Position numbers and translations under genes: made by a program. DNA of 59,236 nt, taken from Phenylobacterium sp. Its GTDB lineage: Bacteria; Pseudomonadota; Alphaproteobacteria; Caulobacterales; Caulobacteraceae. The notes beneath the pieces are model-generated. The model was not told the DNA's origin, did not search any database, and worked only from the letters and a program-made list of their open reading frames with translations. Where the stretch lies: positions 1-59,236 of the forward strand of contig NZ_JAICYI010000013.1 of the NCBI RefSeq assembly GCF_025934275.1, read 5' to 3'. Shown in pieces: positions 49,262 to 57,536 of the stretch (its first letter is position 1; the number at the start of each line of letters is the position of its first letter).

Positions 49262-50014
49262 TCAGTTCATGCCCGCCATCATCGTCGCATCCTCGCGGCG
49301 GGCGAGAATGACCGTCTGGGCATCGATCTTCCGCCCGGATTCGGCGAGCTCCAGATGGATGTGGTCGGTGATGCCGCCATAGCGCGCCTGCAGGCTGTGG
49401 GCCGTCCCGATCGGAGTCCCGAGCGCCACGCTGTTTCCCACCTCCACCACAGGGTCGACGTAGAACACCCGCGCCTCGATGTGCAGGGCGGGGTTGTCGA
49501 TCTCCACGTACTTGAAGCGTGGGTCGCCCGGGTAGGCGTAGCCGATCTTCGAGACGAAACCCGAGATCGGCGCACTCACCGTCTGGCCGGCCCGGGAGTC
49601 GTAGTCGACGCCTTCGTGCGGACGGGTCCCGCCGTCGCGGCTGGCGTGGAAGTAGCCGTCGCCAAAGGCGTCATGCCCGCGCGGCGCCCGCCCGGTCGGA
49701 TTGGCGAAGTCCGGCGCGCCGTCCCCATCCAGGTCGACGCCGTCCCAGGTCGGCTCCTCGGCTGTGTGCGGCGGCTGCGCCGCCCCTTGCTGCGGAGCCG
49801 CTGTGATCTGCAGCAAAGGCGCGGCCGGCGCGGAACTCCCGGCGCGGGCCGCGGCGTCCGCCACCCCGACCGACAGCACGACCGCGCCGAGGGCAAGGGC
49901 AAGAAGGCCCGGACCTCCTAGGGCGTGGGTGCGGCGATGAATGAGATTAACAAGCTCGGCTCTAGAACGAAGGGTCGGGCGCATGCGCGCTACATGCCGC
50001 AGACGTGCATCCAT
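49262..50014 (-). CDS. M23-family (LytM-type) metallopeptidase
   Basis: A 250-residue envelope protein with one N-terminal hydrophobic segment (about 32-55) and an M23 domain near the C-terminus. The zinc ligands are complete: His133-x3-Asp137 (PHEGVDYDS) and His218-x-His220 (DHIHLEL). Between anchor and domain is a single Ca-binding-like loop, DLDGDGAPD (94-102), as in EF-hand/dockerin loops. It probably cleaves peptidoglycan cross-links. Start may be ATG 50014 or ATG 49984; neither has a clear Shine-Dalgarno sequence. The 135 nt upstream is AT-rich in part (TTTATTTAGAATT) and is likely the promoter. Confidence 0.82.
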   Translation of the reverse strand: MDARLRHVARMRPTLRSRAELVNLIHRRTHALGGPGLLALALGAVVLSVGVADAAARAGSSAPAAPLLQITAAPQQGAAQPPHTAEEPTWDGVDLDGDGAPDFANPTGRAPRGHDAFGDGYFHASRDGGTRPHEGVDYDSRAGQTVSAPISGFVSKIGYAYPGDPRFKYVEIDNPALHIEARVFYVDPVVEVGNSVALGTPIGTAHSLQARYGGITDHIHLELAESGRKIDAQTVILARREDATMMAGMN

Positions 50015-50149
50015 ACTAATGTGTCATCTCGCCGCTAGCCATTACACGTTCGAGGCTACTGTCGCCTTCCTGACGTTTATTTAGAATTGCCAAGCTTTGT
50101 TTCTGAGTGCTGATCCACAGCGCCGCCCGTGGCGTGCCCGCCGAGTCGC

Positions 50150-51625
50150 CTAAGCCTGCGCCGCGCGACCCGCGGAGGCGCCGGCGATGCGGCCGAACAC
50201 GGCCCCGGCCATCAGGCCCGTGCCCCCCGGATAGTTCTCGTAGAACAGCCCGCCCACGATCTCGCCGGCCGCGTACAGGCCGGGGATCGGCGCGAGGTCC
50301 ACGTCCAGAACCTGGGCATCGCGATCGATGCGCAGGCCGCCGAAGGTGAAGGTGACGCCGCAGGTGACGGCGTAGGCCTCGAACGGCGGCTGGTCGAGGG
50401 TGTTGGCCCAGTTGGACTTCGGGATCGCCAGGCCTTCGGTGCGGCGGCCGTCCTTGACGTTGGGGTCGAAGGCGATATCGGTGCGCACCGCGGCGTTGTA
50501 GGCGCGGATCGTGGCGAGCGCGGCTGCCGCATCGACGTCCTCCAGCCCGGCGCAGAGCTCCTCCAGGGAGCCGGCCGAGACCTTGGTCACCTGCCGGATG
50601 CGGTATTCGTCGCGCAGCAGGTGGCGCACCTTGGCGTCGAAGACCTGCCAGGCGAACTGCCGCGGCTGCCTCAGGATCTCGCGGCCATACCTGGCGTAGG
50701 TGTAGTTGCGGAAGTCCGCGCCCTCGTCGAGGAACCGCTCGCCGCGGGCGTTCAGCATGATCCCGAACGGATAGGAGTGCTTCTGGAAGCCGTCGCCGAC
50801 CGCGGGGTCGCCGAATTCCGGGGCGTTGCGCTCCCAGGCGACGGCATGGCAGCCGGACCACTGCCCGGCCGGCATGGCCCCGATCTCCAGCGCCATCCTG
50901 TGCCCGTCGCCGGTGTTGAAGCGCGTGCCGCGCACCTTGGCCAGATCCCAGCCGGGACCCAGGTAGCGCGTGCGCCACTCGACGTTGCCCTGGAAGCCGC
51001 CGCAGGCCAGCACCACGGCGTTCGCTGTGACCTCGCGCGTGCGGCCGGCCTGCCTGAGACACACCCCCCGCACGCCGCTGTCGCCGGCGATCAGCGAGAC
51101 GACCCGCGCGCCATAGGCCACCTCGATGCTCTGCCCGGCGGCGATGCGCGTCCAGGCCTCCACCAGCCCCGGCCCGCCGCCATGCGCCTCGACCGTGAGC
51201 CCGCCCCAGAAGGTGAAGCGGCCGTCGACCTGGAACGCCTGCCGCCCCCAGATCGGCGCGAACCTGTGGCCCTGCTCGGCCATCCAGAGCATGGTCGGCC
51301 CGGAGCGCGTGACCAGCAGCTCGCACAGCTCAGGGTCGGTCCGGTAGTCGGTGACGCGGCCCATGTCCTCGAAGAACCGGGCCTGCGGATAGGTCCCGAA
51401 GTCGGACCGGGCGACCTCGTCGTCGGTAAGGTCCGGCATCAGGCGGCGCAGGTCCTCCACTCCGTCGTAAGCGAAGCGCATGGCCCCGGCGGTGAAGCGG
51501 CTGTCGCCGCCGGCCTCCTCGGCTGGGGCGCGCTCCAGCACCAGCACAGAGGCGCCGGCCTCGCGCGCCGCGACCGCCGCGGCGAAGGCGGCATTGCCGG
51601 CGCCCACGACGACGACGTCAACCAT
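50150..51625 (-). CDS. tcuA: FAD-dependent tricarballylate dehydrogenase-like protein (TcuA)
   Basis: A 491-residue flavoprotein. The dinucleotide motif VVVGAGNAAFAAAVAAREAG is followed by GGDSRFTAGAMRFAYDGV, FAPIWGRQAFQVDGRFTFWG and a C-terminal FTFGGLRIDRDA/NYPGGTGLM region, all strongly TcuA-like (fumarate-reductase-type fold). TcuA oxidises tricarballylate to cis-aconitate. Start ATG 51625 follows GGAGAGGTCGATCCC. Its usual electron-acceptor partner TcuB and transporter TcuC are not adjacent, so the physiological substrate may differ. Confidence 0.85.
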   Translation of the reverse strand: MVDVVVVGAGNAAFAAAVAAREAGASVLVLERAPAEEAGGDSRFTAGAMRFAYDGVEDLRRLMPDLTDDEVARSDFGTYPQARFFEDMGRVTDYRTDPELCELLVTRSGPTMLWMAEQGHRFAPIWGRQAFQVDGRFTFWGGLTVEAHGGGPGLVEAWTRIAAGQSIEVAYGARVVSLIAGDSGVRGVCLRQAGRTREVTANAVVLACGGFQGNVEWRTRYLGPGWDLAKVRGTRFNTGDGHRMALEIGAMPAGQWSGCHAVAWERNAPEFGDPAVGDGFQKHSYPFGIMLNARGERFLDEGADFRNYTYARYGREILRQPRQFAWQVFDAKVRHLLRDEYRIRQVTKVSAGSLEELCAGLEDVDAAAALATIRAYNAAVRTDIAFDPNVKDGRRTEGLAIPKSNWANTLDQPPFEAYAVTCGVTFTFGGLRIDRDAQVLDVDLAPIPGLYAAGEIVGGLFYENYPGGTGLMAGAVFGRIAGASAGRAAQA

Positions 51626-51729
51626 GGGATCGACCTCTCCGCGCTCTGAAAGGAAGCGGCGACTATAGCTTGCCAGAGCGTCATACAAGGCGCCTAAGCT
51701 CGGCCGCTTGACCGAGGGGAGGGCGCGAG

Positions 51730-54621
51730 ATGTGGGGCGTGAGATCGGCTGCGCGTGCGCTGGCGGCCGCCGTTGTTCTGGGCGGGGCGCCGGCCGAGGC
51801 CGCGGGCCTTCTGCGGGGCGAGCCGGTCCCGACCGGCCAGGCGATCACGCCCTCCGCCGCGCCCGGCGCGATTTTCCAGCCGCTGAACCCGGATCTGCCC
51901 AGCAATCCGGGCTACACGGCCGGCCAGGCCGCCGCGGTGGCGCTCTCGCCCGACGGCCGCACCCTGCTCATCCTCACAAGCGGCTTCAACCGCATGCTGG
52001 GACCCGCCAAGGTGATCATGGAGGAGTCCTCGGAATACGTCTTCGTCTACGACGTCGGCGGCGCACGTCCCGTGAAGCGCCAGGTGCTCAAAGTGGACAA
52101 CACCTTCCTGGGCCTCGCCTGGGCGCCCTCAGGCGAGCGGTTCTATGTCTCAGGCGGCGTCGACGACAAGGTCCTGGAGTTCGAGGGCCAGCCGGGCTCC
52201 TACCGGCTCGGCCGGGTGTTCCCGCTCGGCCACAAGGCCGGCCTCGGCCTGGAGGTTCGACCCTCCGCGGCGGGCCTCGCCGTGAGCCCCGACGGCAAGC
52301 GGCTGCTGGTCGCCAACGTGCAGAACGATTCCGTCAGCCTGATCGACCTGGCGAGCGGCCGGGTCAGCGAGACCGACCTCAGGCCCGGCAAGGGGGTTCC
52401 CGGCGGGACCTTCCCGCGAGCGGTCGCCTGGACATCCAACGGCAAGGCCTATGCCGCGAGCGAGCGCGACCGCGAGGTGATCGCCCTGCGCCTCACCGCC
52501 CAGGGTCTTTCGGTAGGCGCGCGGATCAAGGTGCGCGGCCAGCCGGTCTTCCTGCTGCCCGCCGCCGGGGGCCGACGGCTCTACGCGGCGATGGACAACA
52601 CCGACGGCGTGGCGGTGATCGATCCTGTGGCCGACAAGCTTATCGAGCGGATTCCGACCGCCGCGCCCAGGGCGGTGCTGGCGCGAACCGGCCCGCTGGG
52701 CGGGGCCGGCTCCAACGGCCTCGCGCTCTCCCCCGATCGGCGCACCCTGCTGGTGACCAACGGCGGGGAGAACGCGCTGGCCGTCATCCGGCTCTCCGAC
52801 CGCGCCGCTGGCCTGAACGCACCGTCCCAGCCCCGCCGAAAGGACGACGGCGATGATGCGCCGCGCGCCGCCGCCCGGTCGGAGGTCGTCGGCCTGATCC
52901 CCACCGGCTGGTATCCCACTGCGGTCGCGGCGCGTCCGGACGGCGGCCAGGTCTATGTGGTCAACGGGAAGTCCAACCCCGGGCCGAACCCTGACGCCTG
53001 CCGCAACAACCTGTCGATCGCCCCCGACGCAAGGCACGCCTGCCAGGCGACGAACCACTATGTCTGGCAGCTTGAGAAGGCGGGCTTCCTCACCCTGCCC
53101 ATGCCCCGACCGGCCGACCTTGCCGAACTGACCCGCCAGGTCGCGGCGAACGATCACTTTCCGGGCTCGCGCGACACCCGCGCCGCCGAGGCCGTGATGG
53201 CGCAGTTGCGCGGCAAGATCCATCACGTGATCTACATCGTGAAGGAGAACCGCACCTACGATCAGATCCTTGGCGATCTGGAAGTGGGCAACGGCGATCC
53301 CAAGCTGGCGATCTTCGGCCGCGCGATCACCCCCAACCAGCACGCGCTGGCCCGCGAGTTCGTCGACCTCGACACTTTTTTCGACTCCGGCGAAAGCTCC
53401 AACACCGGCTGGGACTGGACGACGGCGGCCAGGACCAACGACTGGACCGAGCGCGAGTCGCCGGTGAACTACGCCCAGCGCGGCCTGCAATACGACCAGG
53501 AAGGCCCGAACCGGAACGTCAACGTGGGCTATGCGACCACGGCCGAGCGGCTGAAGGTCAACCCGCTGACGCCCAACGATCCCGACGTCCTGCCGGGCAC
53601 GGCCGATATCGCCGGCCTTGATGCGCCGGAGGCCGCCAACGCCGGCTACATCTGGGACGGCGCCCTTAGGGCCGGGCTGTCGGTCCGCAACTGGGGCTTC
53701 TTCGGCGATCTGTCGCTCTACGAGCCGGACGCCGGCCAGGCGCAGATCCCGCTCGATCGGGAGCCCTGGAAGACGCACCGGCAGGTGTTCTTCCCCGCCA
53801 AGGCCTCGCTGATGGCGATTACCGACCCCTACTTCCGCGGCTTCGACCAGGCGTTCCCCGACTACTGGCGGTTCAAGGAGTGGGAGCGGGAGTTCGACGG
53901 CTTCGTGAGGGCGGGCAAGGCTCCGGATCTGATGCTGGTGCGCCTGCCGCACGACCACACAGGCGACTTCAAGCGCGGCATCGACGGCCTGAACTCGGTG
54001 GAGACCGAGGTGGCGGACAACGACTATGCCGTGGGTCTGCTCGTCGAGAAGGTCGCCGCGAGCCCGTTCGCCAAGGACACGCTGATCTTCGTCCTCGAGG
54101 ACGACGCCCAGGACGGGCCCGACCACGTCAACGCCCACCGCTCGGTGGCGTTCATCGTCGGCCCGTACGTCAAAAAGCGTGCGGTGGTGAAGACCCGCTA
54201 CACCACGGTCAGCCTGGTCCGCACCATGGAGGACATCCTGGGGGTCAAGCCGACCGGCCTGACCGACGGCCTCGCCGAACCCATGGCCGACGTTTTCGAT
54301 CCGAACGCTGCGCCGACCTGGAGCTACCGGGCGCGCATCGCGCCGGTGCTGCGGACGACCAAGCTGCCGCTGCCGCCCGCCCCTTCGGCGGCGGCCGCCT
54401 GTGCGGTGAAGCCGACGCACGACGGGGCCTACTGGGCCAAGGTGATGGCCGGCCAGGACTTCAGCCAGGAGGACCGGCTGGACACCGGCGCCTACAATCT
54501 GGCGCTCTGGAAGGGGCTGAAGGGCGATGCGCCCTATCCGGCGGCGCGCAGCGGACGCGACCTTCGGGCCAACCGCGCGGCGCTCCTGGCCAAGGTCAAG
54601 CTCGACGATTGCGCGCCCTAG
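51730..54621 (+). CDS. Bifunctional YncE-type beta-propeller/phosphoesterase protein
   Basis: A 963-residue exported protein with signal peptide (ALAAAVVLGGAPAEA). The N-terminal half (about 60-440) is a YVTN/YncE-like propeller (ALSPDGRTLLILTSG, AVSPDGKRLLVANVQNDS, ALSPDRRTLLVTNGGENALA). The C-terminal half (from about 495) is a phosphoesterase of the phospholipase C/acid phosphatase type: IHHVIYIVKENRTYDQILGD, FDSGESSNTGWDW, and DHVNAHRS near the end supplying metal-binding Asp/His. The GTCCNNNP-like calcium loops were not checked. GGGGAGGG precedes the ATG. Substrate unknown. It shares its stop in a CTAG with the convergent globin gene. Confidence 0.9.
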   Translation: MWGVRSAARALAAAVVLGGAPAEAAGLLRGEPVPTGQAITPSAAPGAIFQPLNPDLPSNPGYTAGQAAAVALSPDGRTLLILTSGFNRMLGPAKVIMEESSEYVFVYDVGGARPVKRQVLKVDNTFLGLAWAPSGERFYVSGGVDDKVLEFEGQPGSYRLGRVFPLGHKAGLGLEVRPSAAGLAVSPDGKRLLVANVQNDSVSLIDLASGRVSETDLRPGKGVPGGTFPRAVAWTSNGKAYAASERDREVIALRLTAQGLSVGARIKVRGQPVFLLPAAGGRRLYAAMDNTDGVAVIDPVADKLIERIPTAAPRAVLARTGPLGGAGSNGLALSPDRRTLLVTNGGENALAVIRLSDRAAGLNAPSQPRRKDDGDDAPRAAARSEVVGLIPTGWYPTAVAARPDGGQVYVVNGKSNPGPNPDACRNNLSIAPDARHACQATNHYVWQLEKAGFLTLPMPRPADLAELTRQVAANDHFPGSRDTRAAEAVMAQLRGKIHHVIYIVKENRTYDQILGDLEVGNGDPKLAIFGRAITPNQHALAREFVDLDTFFDSGESSNTGWDWTTAARTNDWTERESPVNYAQRGLQYDQEGPNRNVNVGYATTAERLKVNPLTPNDPDVLPGTADIAGLDAPEAANAGYIWDGALRAGLSVRNWGFFGDLSLYEPDAGQAQIPLDREPWKTHRQVFFPAKASLMAITDPYFRGFDQAFPDYWRFKEWEREFDGFVRAGKAPDLMLVRLPHDHTGDFKRGIDGLNSVETEVADNDYAVGLLVEKVAASPFAKDTLIFVLEDDAQDGPDHVNAHRSVAFIVGPYVKKRAVVKTRYTTVSLVRTMEDILGVKPTGLTDGLAEPMADVFDPNAAPTWSYRARIAPVLRTTKLPLPPAPSAAAACAVKPTHDGAYWAKVMAGQDFSQEDRLDTGAYNLALWKGLKGDAPYPAARSGRDLRANRAALLAKVKLDDCAP

Positions 54622-55079
54622 CTGCGGCCGGCGCGCACCGGCGGCAGCTCGCCGCGGCTGGCGGCGATGCCGAGCTGCAGGCTCTGGCCGATCATCTCGG
54701 CCTTGGCTGTGAACAGCGCCGCGGCCTCGGGCGGGCAGACCTCGGCCGCGGTTTCGCGCCACAGGTGTAGCCAGCGAGCGAAATGGGTGGGCCGGATGCC
54801 CTCGACCCGGGTGTGCGCGACCATCGGCGAGCCATGGAAGCGGCCGGTCATCAGCAAGACCGACGACCAGAAGTCGCACATCTTCGCCAGGTGCGGATCC
54901 CAGTCGCCGCCGATCACGCGGGCGAAGACCGGGCCCAGCGCCGGGTCCTTGCGGATCTTGCCGTAGAAGGCGTGCACCAGGTCGTGGATCATCGCCTCGG
55001 TCACGCCCACCGGCGTGCCGGGCGCGAGTTGGGCGCGGCGGGCCGAAACCGCCTTGAGGTCGTCGACTTCGTTAGCCAT
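54618..55079 (-). CDS. Group III truncated haemoglobin
   Basis: A 153-residue globin. The group III pattern is clear: DPALGPVFARVIGGDWDPHL, then MCDFWSSVLLMTGRFHGSPM and HFARWLHLWRETAAEV. The proximal haem His is His89 in MVAH. Group III trHbs are cytosolic and implicated in O2, NO or peroxide chemistry, but function differs between species. The start was set at ATG 55079, since the in-frame upstream extension crosses another small gene. Its stop shares CTAG with the convergent phosphoesterase gene. Confidence 0.9.
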   Translation of the reverse strand: MANEVDDLKAVSARRAQLAPGTPVGVTEAMIHDLVHAFYGKIRKDPALGPVFARVIGGDWDPHLAKMCDFWSSVLLMTGRFHGSPMVAHTRVEGIRPTHFARWLHLWRETAAEVCPPEAAALFTAKAEMIGQSLQLGIAASRGELPPVRAGRS

Positions 55080-55158
55080 GCCCGTTATCTGGGAAGCCCG
55101 GCCCGGCCTCGCCAGACGACGGCCTGTCGCACGGCCGAGCGTCCTTCGGCGACCACCC

Positions 55159-55317
55159 TCACGGCTCGAGACGGCTCTTCTCACGCAGCACCCGGTCGAG
55201 ATGCTTGCGTTCATCCTGCAAGAGTTTTCCGAGGCGCTTGCGCGCGCTCGGATCGGATTCCTGCGCGAGCGCGCTTTCGAACCGCTCGATGTTCTTTCGG
55301 TGGGCGTACTCTTCCAT
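55159..55317 (-). CDS. Short charged helical protein (52 residues)
   Basis: A 52-residue open frame starts at ATG 55317 (MEEYAHRKNIERFESALAQE) and ends with TGA at 55159. It is one uninterrupted amphipathic, strongly charged helix pattern (RKRLGKLLQDERKHLDRVLR). The phrasing NIERFESALAQE...ARKRLGKLLQDE resembles short alphaproteobacterial hypotheticals that I recall. GGGGAACGAG lies upstream as a loose Shine-Dalgarno sequence. It lies 79 nt before the globin gene on the same strand, and the competing frames over the region have Arg/Ser-rich shadow composition. Confidence 0.6.
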   Translation of the reverse strand: MEEYAHRKNIERFESALAQESDPSARKRLGKLLQDERKHLDRVLREKSRLEP

Positions 55318-55442
55318 GGGGCTCGTTCCCCAACGGTGAGCTGACCGGAGGCATACTCGCCGCCCGGCGTTTCAGGCTTGTGTCGCACCGCAGCTTACTC
55401 GGCATGAGCGATGCACGCCTCGAGGTTTTCCATCCTGGAGCC

Positions 55443-57533
55443 TCACTCGAAGCGGAGCGCCTCGATGGGATCGAGCCGCGAGGCCTTCCGAGCCGGATAA
55501 AAGCCGAAGAAGACTCCCACCGCGGCCGAGAAAAGGAATCCGCCGACGAGCGCCGCCGGCGAAATGGGCACCGGCCAGCCGGTCGTCGCCGCGATGATCA
55601 AGGACGCCGCCAGACCGGCCAGAATGCCAAGGCCGCCGCCGGTCACGCTGAGCAGCACGGCCTCGGCCAGGAACTGCAGCAGGACGTGCAGACGCCGGGC
55701 GCCAATCGCCATGCGCAGCCCGATCTCCCGCGTCCGCTCGGTGACCGAGACCAGCAGGATGTTCATGATGCCGATGCCGCCCACGACCAGCGAGATCGAC
55801 GCCACGACGGCGAGCAGGATGGCCAAGATCCGGCCGCTGTTGGCGGCCGTGTCGGCGATCTGGCTCAGGTTGCGGACGGAGAAGTCGTCGTCGGCGCCGG
55901 CGGCCAGCCGGTGGGTGCGGCGCAGGATCCGGCTCACCTGATCGATCGCCGGCTGCACCTCGGCGCCGCTCGCCGCCTGCACGAAAATGGTGTTGACCCG
56001 ACCGGTCAGCTTGGGCTGCAGGCCGAAGGGGTTGGGCGGTGGCAGGTAGATGGCGGCCAGCCCGCTCTGGGCGCTGATTGGCGCGGCCACCCCGAGCACC
56101 TTCCGCTCGGCCGTGGAGAACGGGATCATCACCAGGTCGTCCTGGTCCTGGCCCATCGCCGACTGGCCTTTGGAGGCCAGCACCCCGACCACCTTCAGCG
56201 GCGCGCCGCGCACCAGGATGGTCGCCCCCAGCGGATTGGCCGAGGCGCCGAACAGCTGCGCGTAGACGGTCTGGCCGATGAGCACGACCATCGCCGCTCC
56301 ATCGTCGTCGGCCTGGGTGATCGGCCGGCCCGCGGCGATCCTCCAATTGGTGGCGGAGGGATAGGTGGGCGAGACGCCCTGCACGCCGGTCGTCCAGTTC
56401 TGGTTGGCGTACTGCACCTGGGCGCTCTGGCGGATCAGGTAGCTCACGTCGGCTACCGCCGGGGCGTCGCGCCGGATCGCCTGGGCGTCGCGCACGGTGA
56501 GGGTGGAGGACGAGCCAAAACCGCCGCGGACCCCGCCCGCGGTTGTCGCCCCAGGCAGGATGATCACGAGGTTGGTCCCCAGGCTCTCGATCTGCTTCTT
56601 GACGGCGGCGTTAGCTCCCTGTCCGAGCGAAACCATGGCGATCAAGGCCGCGACGCCGATGAACACGCCGAGCATGGTCAGCGCGGAGCGCATCTTGTTG
56701 CGGATCAGCGCCTGCAGGGCCGCGCCCACGATCATCACGCCGAAGCCCGCATGCACGGCGCCATCCGGCTCGAGCCGCGGAAGAGCCTGACGTGCGCCGG
56801 CCGCGAGCTCCTGCGGCTTTGCGTTGACCCGGTCGGAGACGATCTTCCCGTCGCGCATGGTGATGATGCGCTGGGCGTAGGCGGCGATGTCCGGCTCGTG
56901 GGTGACGAGGACGATGGTCAGGCCCTGATCGCGGTTGAGCGTCGAGAGCGTCTGCATGATCTCGTGCGACGTCTTGCTGTCGAGGTTCCCGGTGGGTTCG
57001 TCGGCCAGCAACAGGCTCGGACCGTTGATCAGGGCGCGGGCGATGGCGACGCGTTGTTGCTGGCCGCCCGACAGCTGGCCCGGGGTGTTGGCTTCGCGAT
57101 CGGAGAGACCCAGCAGCGTCAGGGCGGCGCGGGCGCGGGCCAGCCGCTCCTTGTCGCTGCGCGGGCCCGACCGGGCGTAGACCAGCGGCAGCGCCACGTT
57201 TTCCAGCGCCGAGGTGCGCGGCAGAAGGTTGAAGGACTGGAAGACGAAGCCCAGACGTTCGCTTCGGATGCCGGCGAGCTCGGGCTCGCTCAGAGCCGCC
57301 ACTTCGAGGCCCTCGAAAACATAACGGCCGCCGGTGGGTCGATCCAGGCACCCCAGAATGGACATCAGGGTCGATTTGCCGGACCCCGACGATCCCATGA
57401 TGGCCACGAACTCGCCGCGGCGGATGGTCAGGCTCGCGCCCTGCAGGGCGCGGACCTGCATGTCGCCCACGCGATAGACCCGCTCCAGGTCGTGCGCCTC
57501 GAGCACGACCTCGGTTCGCACGGCGGCTTCCAT
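55443..57533 (-). CDS. macB: MacB-type ABC transporter (fused ATPase and permease)
   Basis: A 696-residue efflux component. The N-terminal ATPase (about 10-235) has Walker A GSSGSGKST, signature LSGGQQQR, Walker B LLLADEPTGN and the H-loop VTHEP. The C-terminal part is a MacB/FtsX permease: a first span (about 285-310), a large periplasmic MacB domain and three spans near the end (ILLAVVASISLVVGGIGIMN onward). It works with MacA and an outer-membrane TolC-like channel to export peptides, macrolides or envelope molecules by mechanotransmission. The start is 3 nt after the macA stop. No TolC gene is adjacent. Confidence 0.94.
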   Translation of the reverse strand: MEAAVRTEVVLEAHDLERVYRVGDMQVRALQGASLTIRRGEFVAIMGSSGSGKSTLMSILGCLDRPTGGRYVFEGLEVAALSEPELAGIRSERLGFVFQSFNLLPRTSALENVALPLVYARSGPRSDKERLARARAALTLLGLSDREANTPGQLSGGQQQRVAIARALINGPSLLLADEPTGNLDSKTSHEIMQTLSTLNRDQGLTIVLVTHEPDIAAYAQRIITMRDGKIVSDRVNAKPQELAAGARQALPRLEPDGAVHAGFGVMIVGAALQALIRNKMRSALTMLGVFIGVAALIAMVSLGQGANAAVKKQIESLGTNLVIILPGATTAGGVRGGFGSSSTLTVRDAQAIRRDAPAVADVSYLIRQSAQVQYANQNWTTGVQGVSPTYPSATNWRIAAGRPITQADDDGAAMVVLIGQTVYAQLFGASANPLGATILVRGAPLKVVGVLASKGQSAMGQDQDDLVMIPFSTAERKVLGVAAPISAQSGLAAIYLPPPNPFGLQPKLTGRVNTIFVQAASGAEVQPAIDQVSRILRRTHRLAAGADDDFSVRNLSQIADTAANSGRILAILLAVVASISLVVGGIGIMNILLVSVTERTREIGLRMAIGARRLHVLLQFLAEAVLLSVTGGGLGILAGLAASLIIAATTGWPVPISPAALVGGFLFSAAVGVFFGFYPARKASRLDPIEALRFE

Positions 57534-57536
57534 GGC

